NCBI RefSeq assembly: GCF_002994745.2
Contig: NC_037089.1
Coordinates: 82,422,347 to 82,486,346, forward strand
Length of the DNA stretch: 64,000 nt
Reading direction: 5' to 3'
Origin: Rosa chinensis
Taxonomy: Eukaryota > Streptophyta > Magnoliopsida > Rosales > Rosaceae
A program made the translations under genes and the position numbers. Positions 36,321-48,553 of the stretch are shown here, in pieces (position 1 is the first letter of the stretch; each line of letters starts with the position of its first letter). A model generated the notes under the pieces. The model had not been told where the DNA came from and ran no database searches. It saw nothing but the letters and a program-made list of their open reading frames with translations.

Positions 36321-36774
36321 GAGTGAGAAAGTGAGGTGGTTTTGTGATTGTGATATTATTACAATTTCATTTGCTTGAATTGAAATTGTTATATTAAAAT
36401 TGTGCAATCCTTTCGTTTACTCATACGGGCTGTCAAGCTCACCGGGTTTGTGTTGTTGTAATCCCGGTACACTATTTATATTGTGTAGCGGGAAATCCTA
36501 CAGGTCAGGAGAATCGAGAAGGTGATCAGGCTGCTTAGAGTAGTGGCATTTGACTTACAGCATTATTGTGAGTTTCGTTATGTTCATTTTGAACTTATCA
36601 ATTTGGAATTTGTGATAGTGTGCTGTAATAAGAAATTGAGGAGTTGGGTATTGTAATATTGAGTGGTGTGAGGCGTATTACTCTGAAAGAAAAATTTAGA
36701 TTGGTATTTGTATTTTTTTTTAATTATTTCATGTTTCGGATTTGAATTTATTATTCAAAATTCGGGGCGTGACA
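34021..36774 (+). repeat. E3 5' LTR
   Basis: 2754 bp. It carries three GTTGAGTTTATTGTTGAGAA-type repeats (35886-36000), two copies of a CCACGCTCTCGCGCCGGGTA unit (36031-36110) and TA runs (36186-36210, 36275-36315). It lacks one of two CGCCGGTTTCTGCATTTTC units present in the 3' LTR near 51600. Confidence 0.92.
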
Positions 36775-36777
36775 GTT

Positions 36778-36789
36778 TGGTATCAGAGC
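36778..36789 (+). other. Primer binding site (initiator tRNA-Met), E3
   Basis: TGGTATCAGAGC lies three bases after the 5' LTR end. Confidence 0.93.
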
Positions 36790-38513
36790 GTAAGGTGCAT
36801 ATTTGGTGACATGTCAATACCTTCCGAGTGATGGCCTGTCTGCAGCGGATCCCCATCGTGTGCTCTTCGGTATTGGCTAAGTCATTGGGTATGCGTGAGT
36901 GTTGGGAGTTGTTTAGGCCGCTAGGTCGTTTTAGGAACGTGAATACCTTCTCTGTTGTATTGACTTGGTTAATATGGACTTGTATTTGACTTACACGGTG
37001 TTTTAAGTGTTATACATGTATTAGCCAAGCATACTATGCTTCTTAGGTGATGGATATTCGAAGGAGTAGTACTTAGGACCATAAGTTGTCATGGAGGTTC
37101 GTATTAGAATAAGTTTAGCTTCCGCAGGTTGTAATTTTCGAGGAATAGAAACCTCTAGATTTTACTCTAATGAGTCAGTGAGAATTGTTTTATGGATGTG
37201 AGGTTTCTTTGGATGTTGAAGTGTTTGGTTGAAGGCATGATGTTGATCTATGCACGTATCTAGTGTGGATACGAGTATAAATTGATAGAACTTTGCCTTC
37301 TTAAGATGGACGTACAGATGTTTTGATGGGATGTAAGTATTAAGGATTAGATATCCTGTTCGATAATGAGATGTCTCAGTGGAATTTTGGTGATTGACAT
37401 GAGGTACGTGTTTAATGTGACTCTCAGGCAATTATGCTGACTTTGTGTGAGATTGAATTCTTAGTGTAGACTAAGAAGGTTGTGTGGTGATTTTATATAC
37501 ACTACGTGATGAACTTTTAGAATGAAAAGTTATGAGTAAAAGTATGGGTTTTTCCCTTATGTCTATAGTAGACTTATGCATATGGCAACCTTTGTAGCAG
37601 TACCAGTAGTGTTTTTGTAACAGTTTTTATGGCAGTGCTTGTAGTGCTTGTAGTGCTTGTGTGACGTGACCATTTGTTAGAATTTATTTTGGTTAGAGTG
37701 TTAAACAGTGAATGAGATTCTTGACTCATGTGGAGTTTGTGAGTAGGGTTGTGGTTAGGGAAGAAATTATTGTGGTTAATTCTTCCTTGTGCTTTTAAGT
37801 TGTTAAGCAGGGTTTAAGGTGCTAGACCAGAGTTTTATTTTGTACTCGATGGTTAGAGATGAGCGACCATTGTTTGGGCTGTCGCTGAGTACTATAATTC
37901 CTTCAGAATCAGGATTGTTGTTAGAATTGGAACTAGTAGTAGTAATAGTGATTCGGAAACTGAATCGAGTTTGCGGGATGTGCCTTATATACGTAGTTGA
38001 TGTTGCGAGCATCATTTCGGAACTATACTTTGCGATACACAAAGACAACTGGATTGGAAATCCTCCGTTTGGACACCTTGGTCTGTTGACCTGACTATGA
38101 CTTGTGGACATAGTTTTATTTAAGTAAAGGGAATTGATTTTGTGAATTAGTCTTCCTAAGTGTTGGATCGTAGTATGGAGATAGACTGAAGTAAATTTGA
38201 GGTTGTTTTGTGTTTTAGGTCTAAGTAAAGTTTTGCAATGGAGTTGATCTTGGTCGGTAATTAATGGAGAGATTTAGAATCTACTCTCTGTAAATGATAT
38301 TAGACGAGAGTGTGTTTCTGTGGTTATGGATGATAGGTGAATTTGGTTAAATGCAATTTTGGGTATTGATTTTGGTGACATGGTTGGGTGTCCATAGTGT
38401 TTCAAGTGAATTACTATGTGATTTGGAGTTTGATTCAGATTCTGAATATTGAAATTATAGGGTTTGAATTGTGGTAAGTTGATGGAGCAATTGATTGATG
38501 AAATGGTTGAGAT
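36790..38513 (+). other. E3 internal region before the copia insertion, non-coding
   Basis: Related to 3193-4140 in E1 but longer. No gag-like frame is present. Confidence 0.65.
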
Positions 38514-38518
38514 GTTAT

Positions 38519-40377
38519 TGAAGGAATGGATGAATTTCAAAACTTTTTAATTAGTGCGGAATTAGTTTAACCATTAAACTACTAACTAAACATAAAATCC
38601 ATTCCTTTAACCCATGATCTTGGCTTATTGTGATATGTATATAAACATAGCATGTATAGTAAGGAAGAACAAAGAGGGAGTTTATGTTCTACTCACCCTT
38701 GGAGCGTGATCTCAATCCGATCCAAGTGAACCACCAAAGTTCCTCTCCTTGATCTCTCCTTGTGTGTGTTTCCTCCACCTTGAAGCACCTTGAATTAAGA
38801 ACTCCTTCTTGTACTCCTTCTTGTGCTTGTGATCTTCTCCTTGATGTAATAAGTAAAGCCACAAAAAGATATGGCCTCTAAGGATCTTCACCAAGTGAAT
38901 CAAGAGATGAAGAAAGATGAAAGAAAAGAAGAAATTATGCAAGTGTTCTTCTTTCCTTTAATTTTGTAATGGACCAAGAGAGAACTCTTTCTCTCTCTCT
39001 CAAATCTCAAATCTGAAAATAATAGTGTGGAGACACACTTATTATTATGTCCATGCTTTCACTTTTATATAATAGGAAATAACTCCAATTACTAAAAGAA
39101 AAATATTGGCTTTCATAAAGCCAATATGTTGGCTGGTCCATACATGTTATTGGGCACTAAAAATGTGTCTTGGGCTTTCATTTAAATCTCATTTAGTGAA
39201 GCCCAAGTCCACACCAAAAACCCGACAATCGTTTAGGCCCAATAGGTTCGGTTTTACCCGAAAATCCTAATTATGTCCAAATAATAAATCTAATTAATTA
39301 TTTGGTCATAACCAACTCTTGTTTAATCTTCTTCATATACAATCTCAATGATCCACTTATATGGTGTGCGATCTCTTAGGTTCTAATTAACAAGGCAGTG
39401 AAGTTTATAGAAACCATTCTATTTTGTTTACGAATCAAAAACTCCATTTTTGATTCTCCCTTGTTATTAGGATTATAAATGTTTATTAATCCTCGGGGAC
39501 TTCACAAGTCATGAGTGACGTCTTGCAACATATCATGACTACCCTAGTTAATGTAGAATGACAAAGAACCTATTCAATTGGAATTACAATACAATACGGT
39601 CCTTCTCTAACACTATGTTCTAAATCACATCATCGGGGTATGGAATTGATATGTCAATCCCCTAATGTGATTCTCATTCTTATGTGATTCTTAGAATGTG
39701 ATTAGAAACTCCTTTTTAATCTCATTCAATGCTTTGGCCAAAGACTTATTGAATCACATCTTTGAACATACACCTTATTTACTTAAGGATAGAGATTCCT
39801 TATTGTACACTCACATGTCTCCATGACCGAATTGATTATACCAATGAATGCATCTATTATATCCATTAAGGGACACAATATTATTGCATCATCAAGAAAT
39901 AATCAATTCACTCATAAGACAACTATGGTGTCTCAGGTCAAAGGACTAATTTGTATTATTGCAATTTAGAGTTCAAGTTTGACATGTAAGTAAGACTCCA
40001 TACAAGAACTCTAATGATCGCGTTCAGTGTACTCTTTAAATTAAGAGCACCCACATACTTGTATTAGTGTCTCCACACAAATGACAAGAGACATATCATC
40101 CTCCATATTGAGCATACATAGTATGTGCTAGTCTTTCCGGATTATCAATGTCCAAGTGATAATCCTATGACTAGGAACCTTTTAGGATAAGAGTGTGAAA
40201 GAGTAAAGGTCTCACACATCTAACTCTTTAGATTACTTTCTCTTTAACTCATATTCCATGGACCTTGTTCAATCAAATATCAAATATAAGCAATGAACAA
40301 TAAACTTGCCCTTTTGATTAATAATAATTACAATAATAATTACATCAAAATGATTGTTTTAGGACACAATTCCTTCA
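38519..40377 (-). repeat. Copia 3' LTR
   Basis: 1859 bp, the same length as the partner LTR and without a visible difference from it. It ends against the tract TCTCCCACTTGT (purine on the minus strand). Confidence 0.95.
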
Positions 40378-40391
40378 ATCTCCCACTTGTA

Positions 40392-41529
40392 CTAAACCCA
40401 ATCAGCCATGAAACGTACACCCATCTTCTCAAGATGTTGTTCTAGCTTTGCTTGTGATAAAGGCTTAGTGAATGGATCTGATATGTTATCAACAGATGCT
40501 ACTTTGAGAATGTTAATGTCTCCACGATTAACAATCTCCCTTATGATATGGAAACGTCTTTCGATGTGTTTGGATTTTTGATGAGACCTTGGTTCCTTGG
40601 CTTGAGCAATTGCCCCATTGTTGTCACAATAAAGTGGAATCGGTGACTCAATGGTAGGAACAACATCAAGTTCAGTGATGAACTTTTTCATCCAAACTGC
40701 TTCCTTTGCAGCATCTGATGCTGCAATGTATTCTGCCTCAGTAGTGGAATCTGCAGTAACGCTTTGTTTGCAGCTTCTCCAATTTACTGCACCTCCATTC
40801 AAGGTGAAGACAAACCCTGATGTGGATTTTCTGTCATTCACATCAGATTGAAAATCTGAGTCTGTGTATGCTTCCACTTGCAACTCTGATTGCAAATCAC
40901 CACCTCCATAAACGAGGAATAAATCTTTAGTCCTTCTCAAGTACTTAAGGATATTCTTAACAACATTCAAGTGTTCTAAACCTGGATTGGACTGATATTG
41001 ACTAGTTATGCTTACGCCATAACTAATATCAGGTCTTGTGCATAGCATCGCATACATGAGGCTCCCTATTGCAGATGCATATGGGATCTTGCTCATCTTT
41101 TGCACTTCCTCAATCGTTTGTGGGCACATTTTCTTAGAAAGGTGAATGCCATGTCTGACAGGCAGAAAACCCTTCTTAGATTGTTCCATGTGAAATCTAT
41201 TCAGCACTTTGTCTATGTACAAGGATTGAGATAATCCAATTAATCTCTTTGATCTATCTATATAGATCTTTATTCTTAATACATAGGCAGCTTCTCCAAG
41301 ATCCTTCATAAGGAAGGTTTTGGACAACCAAATTTTAATTGAAGATAACATTCCTACATCATTCCCAACAAGTAGGATGTCATCTACATAAAGTGCAAGC
41401 AACACAACAACACTCCCACTGACCTTCTTGTAAACACAAGGTTCATCCATACTTTGTGTGAAATCAAAAGATTTGACTGCATCATCAAAACGGATGTTCC
41501 AACTCCTTGAAGCTTGCTTATATCCGAAT
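40392..41529 (-). pseudogene. Copia reverse transcriptase (C-terminal part) and RNase H, frameshifted from gag-pol
   Basis: The frame resumes at a YKQASRSWN block and continues with the catalytic YVDD box (ALYVDDILLVGN), then the RNase H domain (YTDSDF, STTEAEYIA, CDNNGAIAQA) to a natural stop at 40392. The piece between the upstream frame's MVKSIR and this YKQASRSWN is missing. In copia elements that piece is about 65-75 residues and holds the first catalytic aspartate of the reverse transcriptase. The deletion also changes frame, so no fused polyprotein can be made. RNase H itself looks complete. Confidence 0.92.
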
Positions 41530-44175
41530 AGATTTAACCATGGCAACAGGAGAGAACGTATCTTCATAGTCAATGCCCTCTCTTTGCTTATAGCCCTTTG
41601 CCACCAACCTAGCTCTGTAGGTCTCTATTTTACCATCTGAACCTATCTTTTTCTTGAAGACCCATTTGTTTCCAATTGGTCTAATACCAGGTGGAGGGTC
41701 AACGAGAGTCCAGACTTGATTGGTATACATAGAGTCAATCTCGGATTCCATGGCTTCTTGCCATTGCTTTGAGTCAACATTTGACATTGCTTCATTATAA
41801 CTAGAAGGATCATACAGGTTTTCATTGTCACCAAGGAGATTTAACTCCCCAAGGCTTTCATGACACAAACCATACCTCTTGGGAGGTATCCGGATCCTAC
41901 TAGAAATTCTTGGATTTTGTGTTATAGTTGGTTCAGGAAGTTGTTCAATGGGAAATGGAGTGTTAGTTTGTGGCTTGTTGGACACTTCCTTGAGTTCTAC
42001 CATTTGCTCAACATTTCCATCAAGGACGTAGTCCCTTTCAAGGAAAGTGGCATTCCTGCTAACAAACACCTTTTGTTCTTCAGGTTGATAGAAATAATAT
42101 CCTAAACTATCTTTAGGATATCCCACAAATAAACACTTGCTTGATCTAGCTTCAAGCTTGCCTGCTTCTAGTCTTTTGACATAAGCTGGACAACCCCAAA
42201 TCTTAATATGATTGAGACTTGGTTTCTTCCCATGCCACATCTCATATGGTGTAAGAGGGACGGACTTGGAAGGCACTTTATTCAACAAATAAATTGCTGT
42301 TTGAAGTGCATATCCCCAAAAGGATATAGGTAAATCAGTATAGCTCATCATGGAACGAACCATGTCTAACAAAGTTCGATTTCTCCTTTCAGAGACACCA
42401 TTGAGTTGTGGTGTTCCAGGAGGAGCTAATGAAGAAACAATGCCTTCTTGTTTGAGATAATCAATAAACTCATTGCTTAAGTATTCGCCTCCTCGATCAG
42501 ATCTTAGAGCCTTAATACTTCTGTCGGTTTGTTTCTCAACTTCATTCTTAAATTCTTTGAACTTTTCAAAGGCTTCAGATTTGTTCTTCATAAGGTATAA
42601 ATAACCAAACCGAGAATAATCATCGGTAAAGGTTATGAAGTATGAGAACCCACCTCTACTAATAGTGGACATGGGACCACATACATCGGTATGTATTAGG
42701 CCTAGGAGTTCTTTAACTCTTGTTCTTTGTCCACCATAATGTGACTTGGTCATTTTTCCTTTTAGACAAGACTCACAAGTAGGCATAGGATCAGATCCTA
42801 ATGACTCTAAGTATCCATTTTTGGATAATTTGTGAATTCTATCTTGGCTAATATGACCAAGTTTAAGGTGCCACATCTTAATGGGGTTAACCGTTTCTCG
42901 AGATCTCTTAGATCCCAAAGCATTTTCCTTCATACAGTTAATACTACCATCTAAAGCTAGATGAAAGAGACCATCAATAATATTAGCATGACATATCATG
43001 CATTCATTAATAGATACAAAACCACTTAGTTTATCAAAAACTACTCTATAACCATCCTTCAAAAGCATGGAGATGGAGATAAGGTTCTTTATACATATAG
43101 GAAGATAAAGACAATTATTTAACTCCAATGTATCTCCTGATGGTAACTTCAAAATATAAGTCCCCACGGCTTTGGCGTCAACTCTTGTGCCATTTCCTAC
43201 ACGTAGGGTGATTTCTCCAGCTTTAAGCTTCCTTGCTCCCACTAGGTCCTGCAACGAAGTGCAAACATGGTGGGATGCAACTGAATCAATTATCCAAGTG
43301 GAAGTATTATTAACTGTAAATATCGATTCAATCACATTGATCGTACCTTCTGTTGAAGACTTATTCTTCAAGGATGCAAGATAAGCTTTGCAATTCCTCT
43401 TCCAGTGCCCATCTTTGTTGCAAAAGAAACAAATACCTTTTGGTTCCTTTTGTTCCTTCTTCTTCTTCTTTTGGACTACTCCCTTAGGCTTTATCACTTG
43501 TTTCTTCTTCCCTTTGCCTTTACATTTGGACTTACTGGATGAAGAAGAAGCGATAATAGCCGCACTCCCACTCTCTTTCTTAATTTGCTTCTCAGCTATT
43601 ACCAGCATATTAAGAAGATCAGAAAGAGTATGATCCATTTGTTGCATATTATAGTTCATTATGAACTGAGAAAATGAATCATCTAGGGAGGAAAGAAGAA
43701 GATCTTGAGCTAGCTCCGCATCAAGTGCAAATCCAAGGTCTTGAATTTGCTCAATAAGGCCTATCATTTTTAGACCATGTTGATGAACAGGTGCACCCCT
43801 CACATGCTTTGTCTTAACAAGCTCATTGACTACTGTGAAGCGCACATTTCTATTTCTCTCACCAAACAATTCAGTGAGATGAAGTAATATAGAACTGGCG
43901 CTATCCATATTCTCATGTTGCTTCTGAAGTTGTGAGTTCATGGATGCAAGCATAACACATTTAGCTTGAGTGTCATCATCCTTATGCTTTTGATAAGCAA
44001 CACGTTGCTCATCGGTTGCATCTTGAGCCAAAAGAGTGTGAGGGGGTGCATTTTGTAAGACATAAGCGATCTTATCGAATGTCAATACAATTTTCAAATT
44101 GCGGAGCCAGTCATTGAAGTTTGGGCCCTCAAGACGATTTTCATTGAGAATTTTGGTGATAGGGTGTCCTGACAT
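41518..44175 (-). CDS. Copia gag-protease-integrase-partial RT open frame
   Basis: 885 codons. A UBN2-type gag region (about 1-200) precedes a lysine-rich stretch, a CCHC zinc knuckle (CFFCNKDGHWKRNC, residues 249-262), a protease with WIIDSVASHH at about 294, integrase zinc-binding residues (436-470), the integrase core (D497, D560, E596) and the start of reverse transcriptase (NKWVFKKK to SIRI), where it stops. The protease motif is normally D-S/T-G; here the glycine is valine, which should impair cleavage. Together with the reverse-transcriptase deletion this makes the copy non-autonomous. The start is the first ATG of a continuous frame with the usual gag opening. Confidence 0.93.
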   Translation of the reverse strand: MSGHPITKILNENRLEGPNFNDWLRNLKIVLTFDKIAYVLQNAPPHTLLAQDATDEQRVAYQKHKDDDTQAKCVMLASMNSQLQKQHENMDSASSILLHLTELFGERNRNVRFTVVNELVKTKHVRGAPVHQHGLKMIGLIEQIQDLGFALDAELAQDLLLSSLDDSFSQFIMNYNMQQMDHTLSDLLNMLVIAEKQIKKESGSAAIIASSSSSKSKCKGKGKKKQVIKPKGVVQKKKKKEQKEPKGICFFCNKDGHWKRNCKAYLASLKNKSSTEGTINVIESIFTVNNTSTWIIDSVASHHVCTSLQDLVGARKLKAGEITLRVGNGTRVDAKAVGTYILKLPSGDTLELNNCLYLPICIKNLISISMLLKDGYRVVFDKLSGFVSINECMICHANIIDGLFHLALDGSINCMKENALGSKRSRETVNPIKMWHLKLGHISQDRIHKLSKNGYLESLGSDPMPTCESCLKGKMTKSHYGGQRTRVKELLGLIHTDVCGPMSTISRGGFSYFITFTDDYSRFGYLYLMKNKSEAFEKFKEFKNEVEKQTDRSIKALRSDRGGEYLSNEFIDYLKQEGIVSSLAPPGTPQLNGVSERRNRTLLDMVRSMMSYTDLPISFWGYALQTAIYLLNKVPSKSVPLTPYEMWHGKKPSLNHIKIWGCPAYVKRLEAGKLEARSSKCLFVGYPKDSLGYYFYQPEEQKVFVSRNATFLERDYVLDGNVEQMVELKEVSNKPQTNTPFPIEQLPEPTITQNPRISSRIRIPPKRYGLCHESLGELNLLGDNENLYDPSSYNEAMSNVDSKQWQEAMESEIDSMYTNQVWTLVDPPPGIRPIGNKWVFKKKIGSDGKIETYRARLVAKGYKQREGIDYEDTFSPVAMVKSIRI

Positions 44176-46320
44176 ATTGCAATCTACATAACATAAAAAA
44201 TAAAATAAATAAGATTTATTTTAAAACCAAGTGACTCGGGTCTTAAGAATCAAATGGCACCCTCTCACTATTTTATCAAATTCCAAATCCCTCAAGGAAT
44301 TCGAGAGTATAAATTAAAACTCTTAGTGAGTATGGAAGACTCATATTCATTAAGCCAACCGCATCATAATAGAACTATAAGTCAACTTAATTTCCATGAG
44401 AGGATACTCTTATCCAATCACATCAAATGTGAATATCCATAACTTTGGCCTCTAAAGTAATTAAGTCTCACCATAATAGGATATTGATAAATTACTTTAG
44501 TTAAGCTATACCCATCATCTCATGTAAGTATAGAGATCAAAAATTAAATCTCATCATAATAGAATATTGACCAAGATTTGTCCCTACCTTACAACATCAA
44601 ATGTTGAATAACCTCTGTTTAATGCTCCTAGCAAGAAATACCTCCGTTCGGAATGATATTCACATGCAAGAACATCTAATAGGAGATTACAATGTTGGAA
44701 GGCCACAAAGAAGCATTCATAATGTCTTCTTCGTTTTTCAACTTAATATCACTTTGAGGGAATTTTAAGGTCTCATCTTTAATAATCTTATTAATAACAA
44801 TCACATTGCATTTGCTTTGATCCTATTGCAATCACACATTCATTATACTTGATCTATAATAAAATACTCCCACTAATTGTTTTCAGAAAAACAATTTGAT
44901 TTCATCAAAAACATTTTTCAAATGGAATCATGGGAAATATAAAATTACTTGATCAAGTGCAATGGACATGCAATTATAATAGGTTACATAGGATGATTAT
45001 GGACTTGTTGTTTGATCCAACATGAGCCAACATGTTGGATCAAGGTTATGTTTGGGTGGTTGATTTTAATTACGCGTAACGATTACGAAAATTAAATAAC
45101 TAAGCTAAGCTATTACACTTTGCACTTGAACTTCTTTCAAGGCTAGATGACTTCAAACTTCTTCTTTGGATCATCCTCATGTGCATCCATCTTCGATTAC
45201 AAGAGTGGATTAGGGGCATACAAGCTCCCATTTAAATTTAATCAAACTTGAATAAATTAAATAAGCTACTTAGTTACACAACCAAATGAATTAACTACTT
45301 TAATTACATAACCCAAATGAATTAACTACTTTAATTACATAACCACATTCATTCAAAATGAATAGTCGGCCAATCACATGCTCAATTATATTTGGCCATA
45401 GTCCATAATCATCCTTTAATTAACCAAGATTAATAAGGTTAATTAAACAAGCATAATTAACTCAATCAAAATAAGTTAACCACTAAATTACTTTAATTTA
45501 ATGCAAGTAAATTAGTTGAGTGATTTAGGGGATGATGATGTCTTACATCATGCATCACTAACTTTTGGTGAGTAATTTAGGGGATGATGTCTCACATCAC
45601 TTTTGATGAGTGATTTAGGGGATGATGTTTTACATCATGCATCACCAACTTTTTGGTGAGTGATTTAGGGGATGATGTTTTACATCATGATTCACCAACT
45701 TTTGGTGAGTAATTTAGGGAGACATGTCTCTTATCTTATTCCAACTTTTGGTGGGTAATTTAGAGAAACTAATAGTAAAGATGACTAACTCTACCAACCT
45801 TTTGGTGAGGGAATCATGGAAATGATTTTATGTCATCACTAACTATTGGATAAATTTCAATTCATGAATTTATGGATCAAAAGTGAAAGCAAACACCATG
45901 AAAAATTAGCTAGTTCATAACTAGTTTAGACATGTTCCAAAGCTGGAAATAAAATTCCAGTTTTGTGTTCTTCCATTGAACATTTGTTTACTTCATCTTT
46001 GAAGCCAAAAATCATGCATACCCTAAGGCATATATAATCTAATATGTTTCTAAGATTAACACCTTAATTAAGAAACATATAGAATCCCTTAATACATATC
46101 TCATATGCATCAAAGTTTCATAAAACTTAAACCACTTCTTACATGTAATTTCCAGAAAACTTTTTCTAGCTATCATAAAATCTACCTTACATCACATGCT
46201 TCATAACTTTTATGATAAAGCAAATTTTATGATCTAAATTACATATTACTCTAAGCTTAAGAAAATCACATCAACCAACATACTTAGCCATGTTTATAAC
46301 ATATCAAAATTAAGCCAATG
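44176..46320 (-). other. Copia leader, non-coding, with tandem repeats
   Basis: About 2.1 kb between primer site and gag, unusually long for a copia leader. It contains direct repeats around 45505-45830 with the core GTGAGTGATTTAGGGGATGATG and CATCATGCATCACC, in units of about 55-70 bp. No open frame of note. Confidence 0.8.
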
Positions 46321-46334
46321 GCTCTGATACCAAT

Positions 46335-48193
46335 TGAAGGAATGGATGAATTTCAAAACTTTTTAATTAGTGCGGAATTAGTTTAACCATTAAACTACTA
46401 ACTAAACATAAAATCCATTCCTTTAACCCATGATCTTGGCTTATTGTGATATGTATATAAACATAGCATGTATAGTAAGGAAGAACAAAGAGGGAGTTTA
46501 TGTTCTACTCACCCTTGGAGCGTGATCTCAATCCGATCCAAGTGAACCACCAAAGTTCCTCTCCTTGATCTCTCCTTGTGTGTGTTTCCTCCACCTTGAA
46601 GCACCTTGAATTAAGAACTCCTTCTTGTACTCCTTCTTGTGCTTGTGATCTTCTCCTTGATGTAATAAGTAAAGCCACAAAAAGATATGGCCTCTAAGGA
46701 TCTTCACCAAGTGAATCAAGAGATGAAGAAAGATGAAAGAAAAGAAGAAATTATGCAAGTGTTCTTCTTTCCTTTAATTTTGTAATGGACCAAGAGAGAA
46801 CTCTTTCTCTCTCTCTCAAATCTCAAATCTGAAAATAATAGTGTGGAGACACACTTATTATTATGTCCATGCTTTCACTTTTATATAATAGGAAATAACT
46901 CCAATTACTAAAAGAAAAATATTGGCTTTCATAAAGCCAATATGTTGGCTGGTCCATACATGTTATTGGGCACTAAAAATGTGTCTTGGGCTTTCATTTA
47001 AATCTCATTTAGTGAAGCCCAAGTCCACACCAAAAACCCGACAATCGTTTAGGCCCAATAGGTTCGGTTTTACCCGAAAATCCTAATTATGTCCAAATAA
47101 TAAATCTAATTAATTATTTGGTCATAACCAACTCTTGTTTAATCTTCTTCATATACAATCTCAATGATCCACTTATATGGTGTGCGATCTCTTAGGTTCT
47201 AATTAACAAGGCAGTGAAGTTTATAGAAACCATTCTATTTTGTTTACGAATCAAAAACTCCATTTTTGATTCTCCCTTGTTATTAGGATTATAAATGTTT
47301 ATTAATCCTCGGGGACTTCACAAGTCATGAGTGACGTCTTGCAACATATCATGACTACCCTAGTTAATGTAGAATGACAAAGAACCTATTCAATTGGAAT
47401 TACAATACAATACGGTCCTTCTCTAACACTATGTTCTAAATCACATCATCGGGGTATGGAATTGATATGTCAATCCCCTAATGTGATTCTCATTCTTATG
47501 TGATTCTTAGAATGTGATTAGAAACTCCTTTTTAATCTCATTCAATGCTTTGGCCAAAGACTTATTGAATCACATCTTTGAACATACACCTTATTTACTT
47601 AAGGATAGAGATTCCTTATTGTACACTCACATGTCTCCATGACCGAATTGATTATACCAATGAATGCATCTATTATATCCATTAAGGGACACAATATTAT
47701 TGCATCATCAAGAAATAATCAATTCACTCATAAGACAACTATGGTGTCTCAGGTCAAAGGACTAATTTGTATTATTGCAATTTAGAGTTCAAGTTTGACA
47801 TGTAAGTAAGACTCCATACAAGAACTCTAATGATCGCGTTCAGTGTACTCTTTAAATTAAGAGCACCCACATACTTGTATTAGTGTCTCCACACAAATGA
47901 CAAGAGACATATCATCCTCCATATTGAGCATACATAGTATGTGCTAGTCTTTCCGGATTATCAATGTCCAAGTGATAATCCTATGACTAGGAACCTTTTA
48001 GGATAAGAGTGTGAAAGAGTAAAGGTCTCACACATCTAACTCTTTAGATTACTTTCTCTTTAACTCATATTCCATGGACCTTGTTCAATCAAATATCAAA
48101 TATAAGCAATGAACAATAAACTTGCCCTTTTGATTAATAATAATTACAATAATAATTACATCAAAATGATTGTTTTAGGACACAATTCCTTCA
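46335..48193 (-). repeat. Copia 5' LTR
   Basis: 1859 bp and apparently identical to 38519-40377. It starts two bases from the tRNA-Met primer site at 46321-46332. Confidence 0.95.
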
Positions 48194-48408
48194 GTTATAA
48201 GATTAGTACGAGTAACTCTAAGGATGTGGGTTTTCCTAGTTAACTCAGGAAATATTTAGCTTTATTAGTTCCTAATTCTAGCGACGGAATTATTTGTGTT
48301 TGGTTTGGCTAAGAGGATGCTAGCTAGACCACTAAGTGACTTAATTGATTGTTAGGTTTTGAATGATTGTTTTTATTTACGTCATTCTGAACAATGCGTG
48401 CAATAGAA

Positions 48409-48468
48409 TCGGCTAAGGTTTTGATAATGTATTGGATGACCAAGGTTCGATCCTTGGTGTCGTTGTTA
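48409..48468 (+). other. tRNA-like T-arm module (E3)
   Basis: It matches 4355-4415: CCAAGGTTCGATCCTTGG with stem CAAGG/CCTTG. Confidence 0.5.
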
Positions 48469-48553
48469 GTTTAACAAAAAGAAGAAACGACATACATCCA
48501 ATCTTATTGATTTAGTTATATTACAAAATAAACAAACAGAGGACTACACTATT

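Larger units (their letters stand above)
38519..48193 (-). mobile_element. Ty1/copia element nested in E3
   Basis: It is flanked by GTTAT (38514-38518 and 48194-48198). Terminal LTRs of 1859 bp (38519-40377 and 46335-48193) start TGAAGGAATGG and end ATTCCTTCA. The primer site GCTCTGATACCA (46321-46332) and a purine tract next to 40378 place it on the minus strand. The order protease, integrase, reverse transcriptase, RNase H is copia-type; a Tork-like lineage is a guess. The two LTRs looked identical wherever compared, so insertion was recent, yet the polyprotein is defective. Confidence 0.96.

Noticed and set aside
38712..38942. 76-codon frame, repeated at 46528-46758
   Set aside because: It lies in the copia LTRs and its identity only reflects the LTR pair.
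43388..43633. Plus-strand frames opposite copia gag-pol
   Set aside because: Antisense shadows of lysine- and serine-rich gag sequence.
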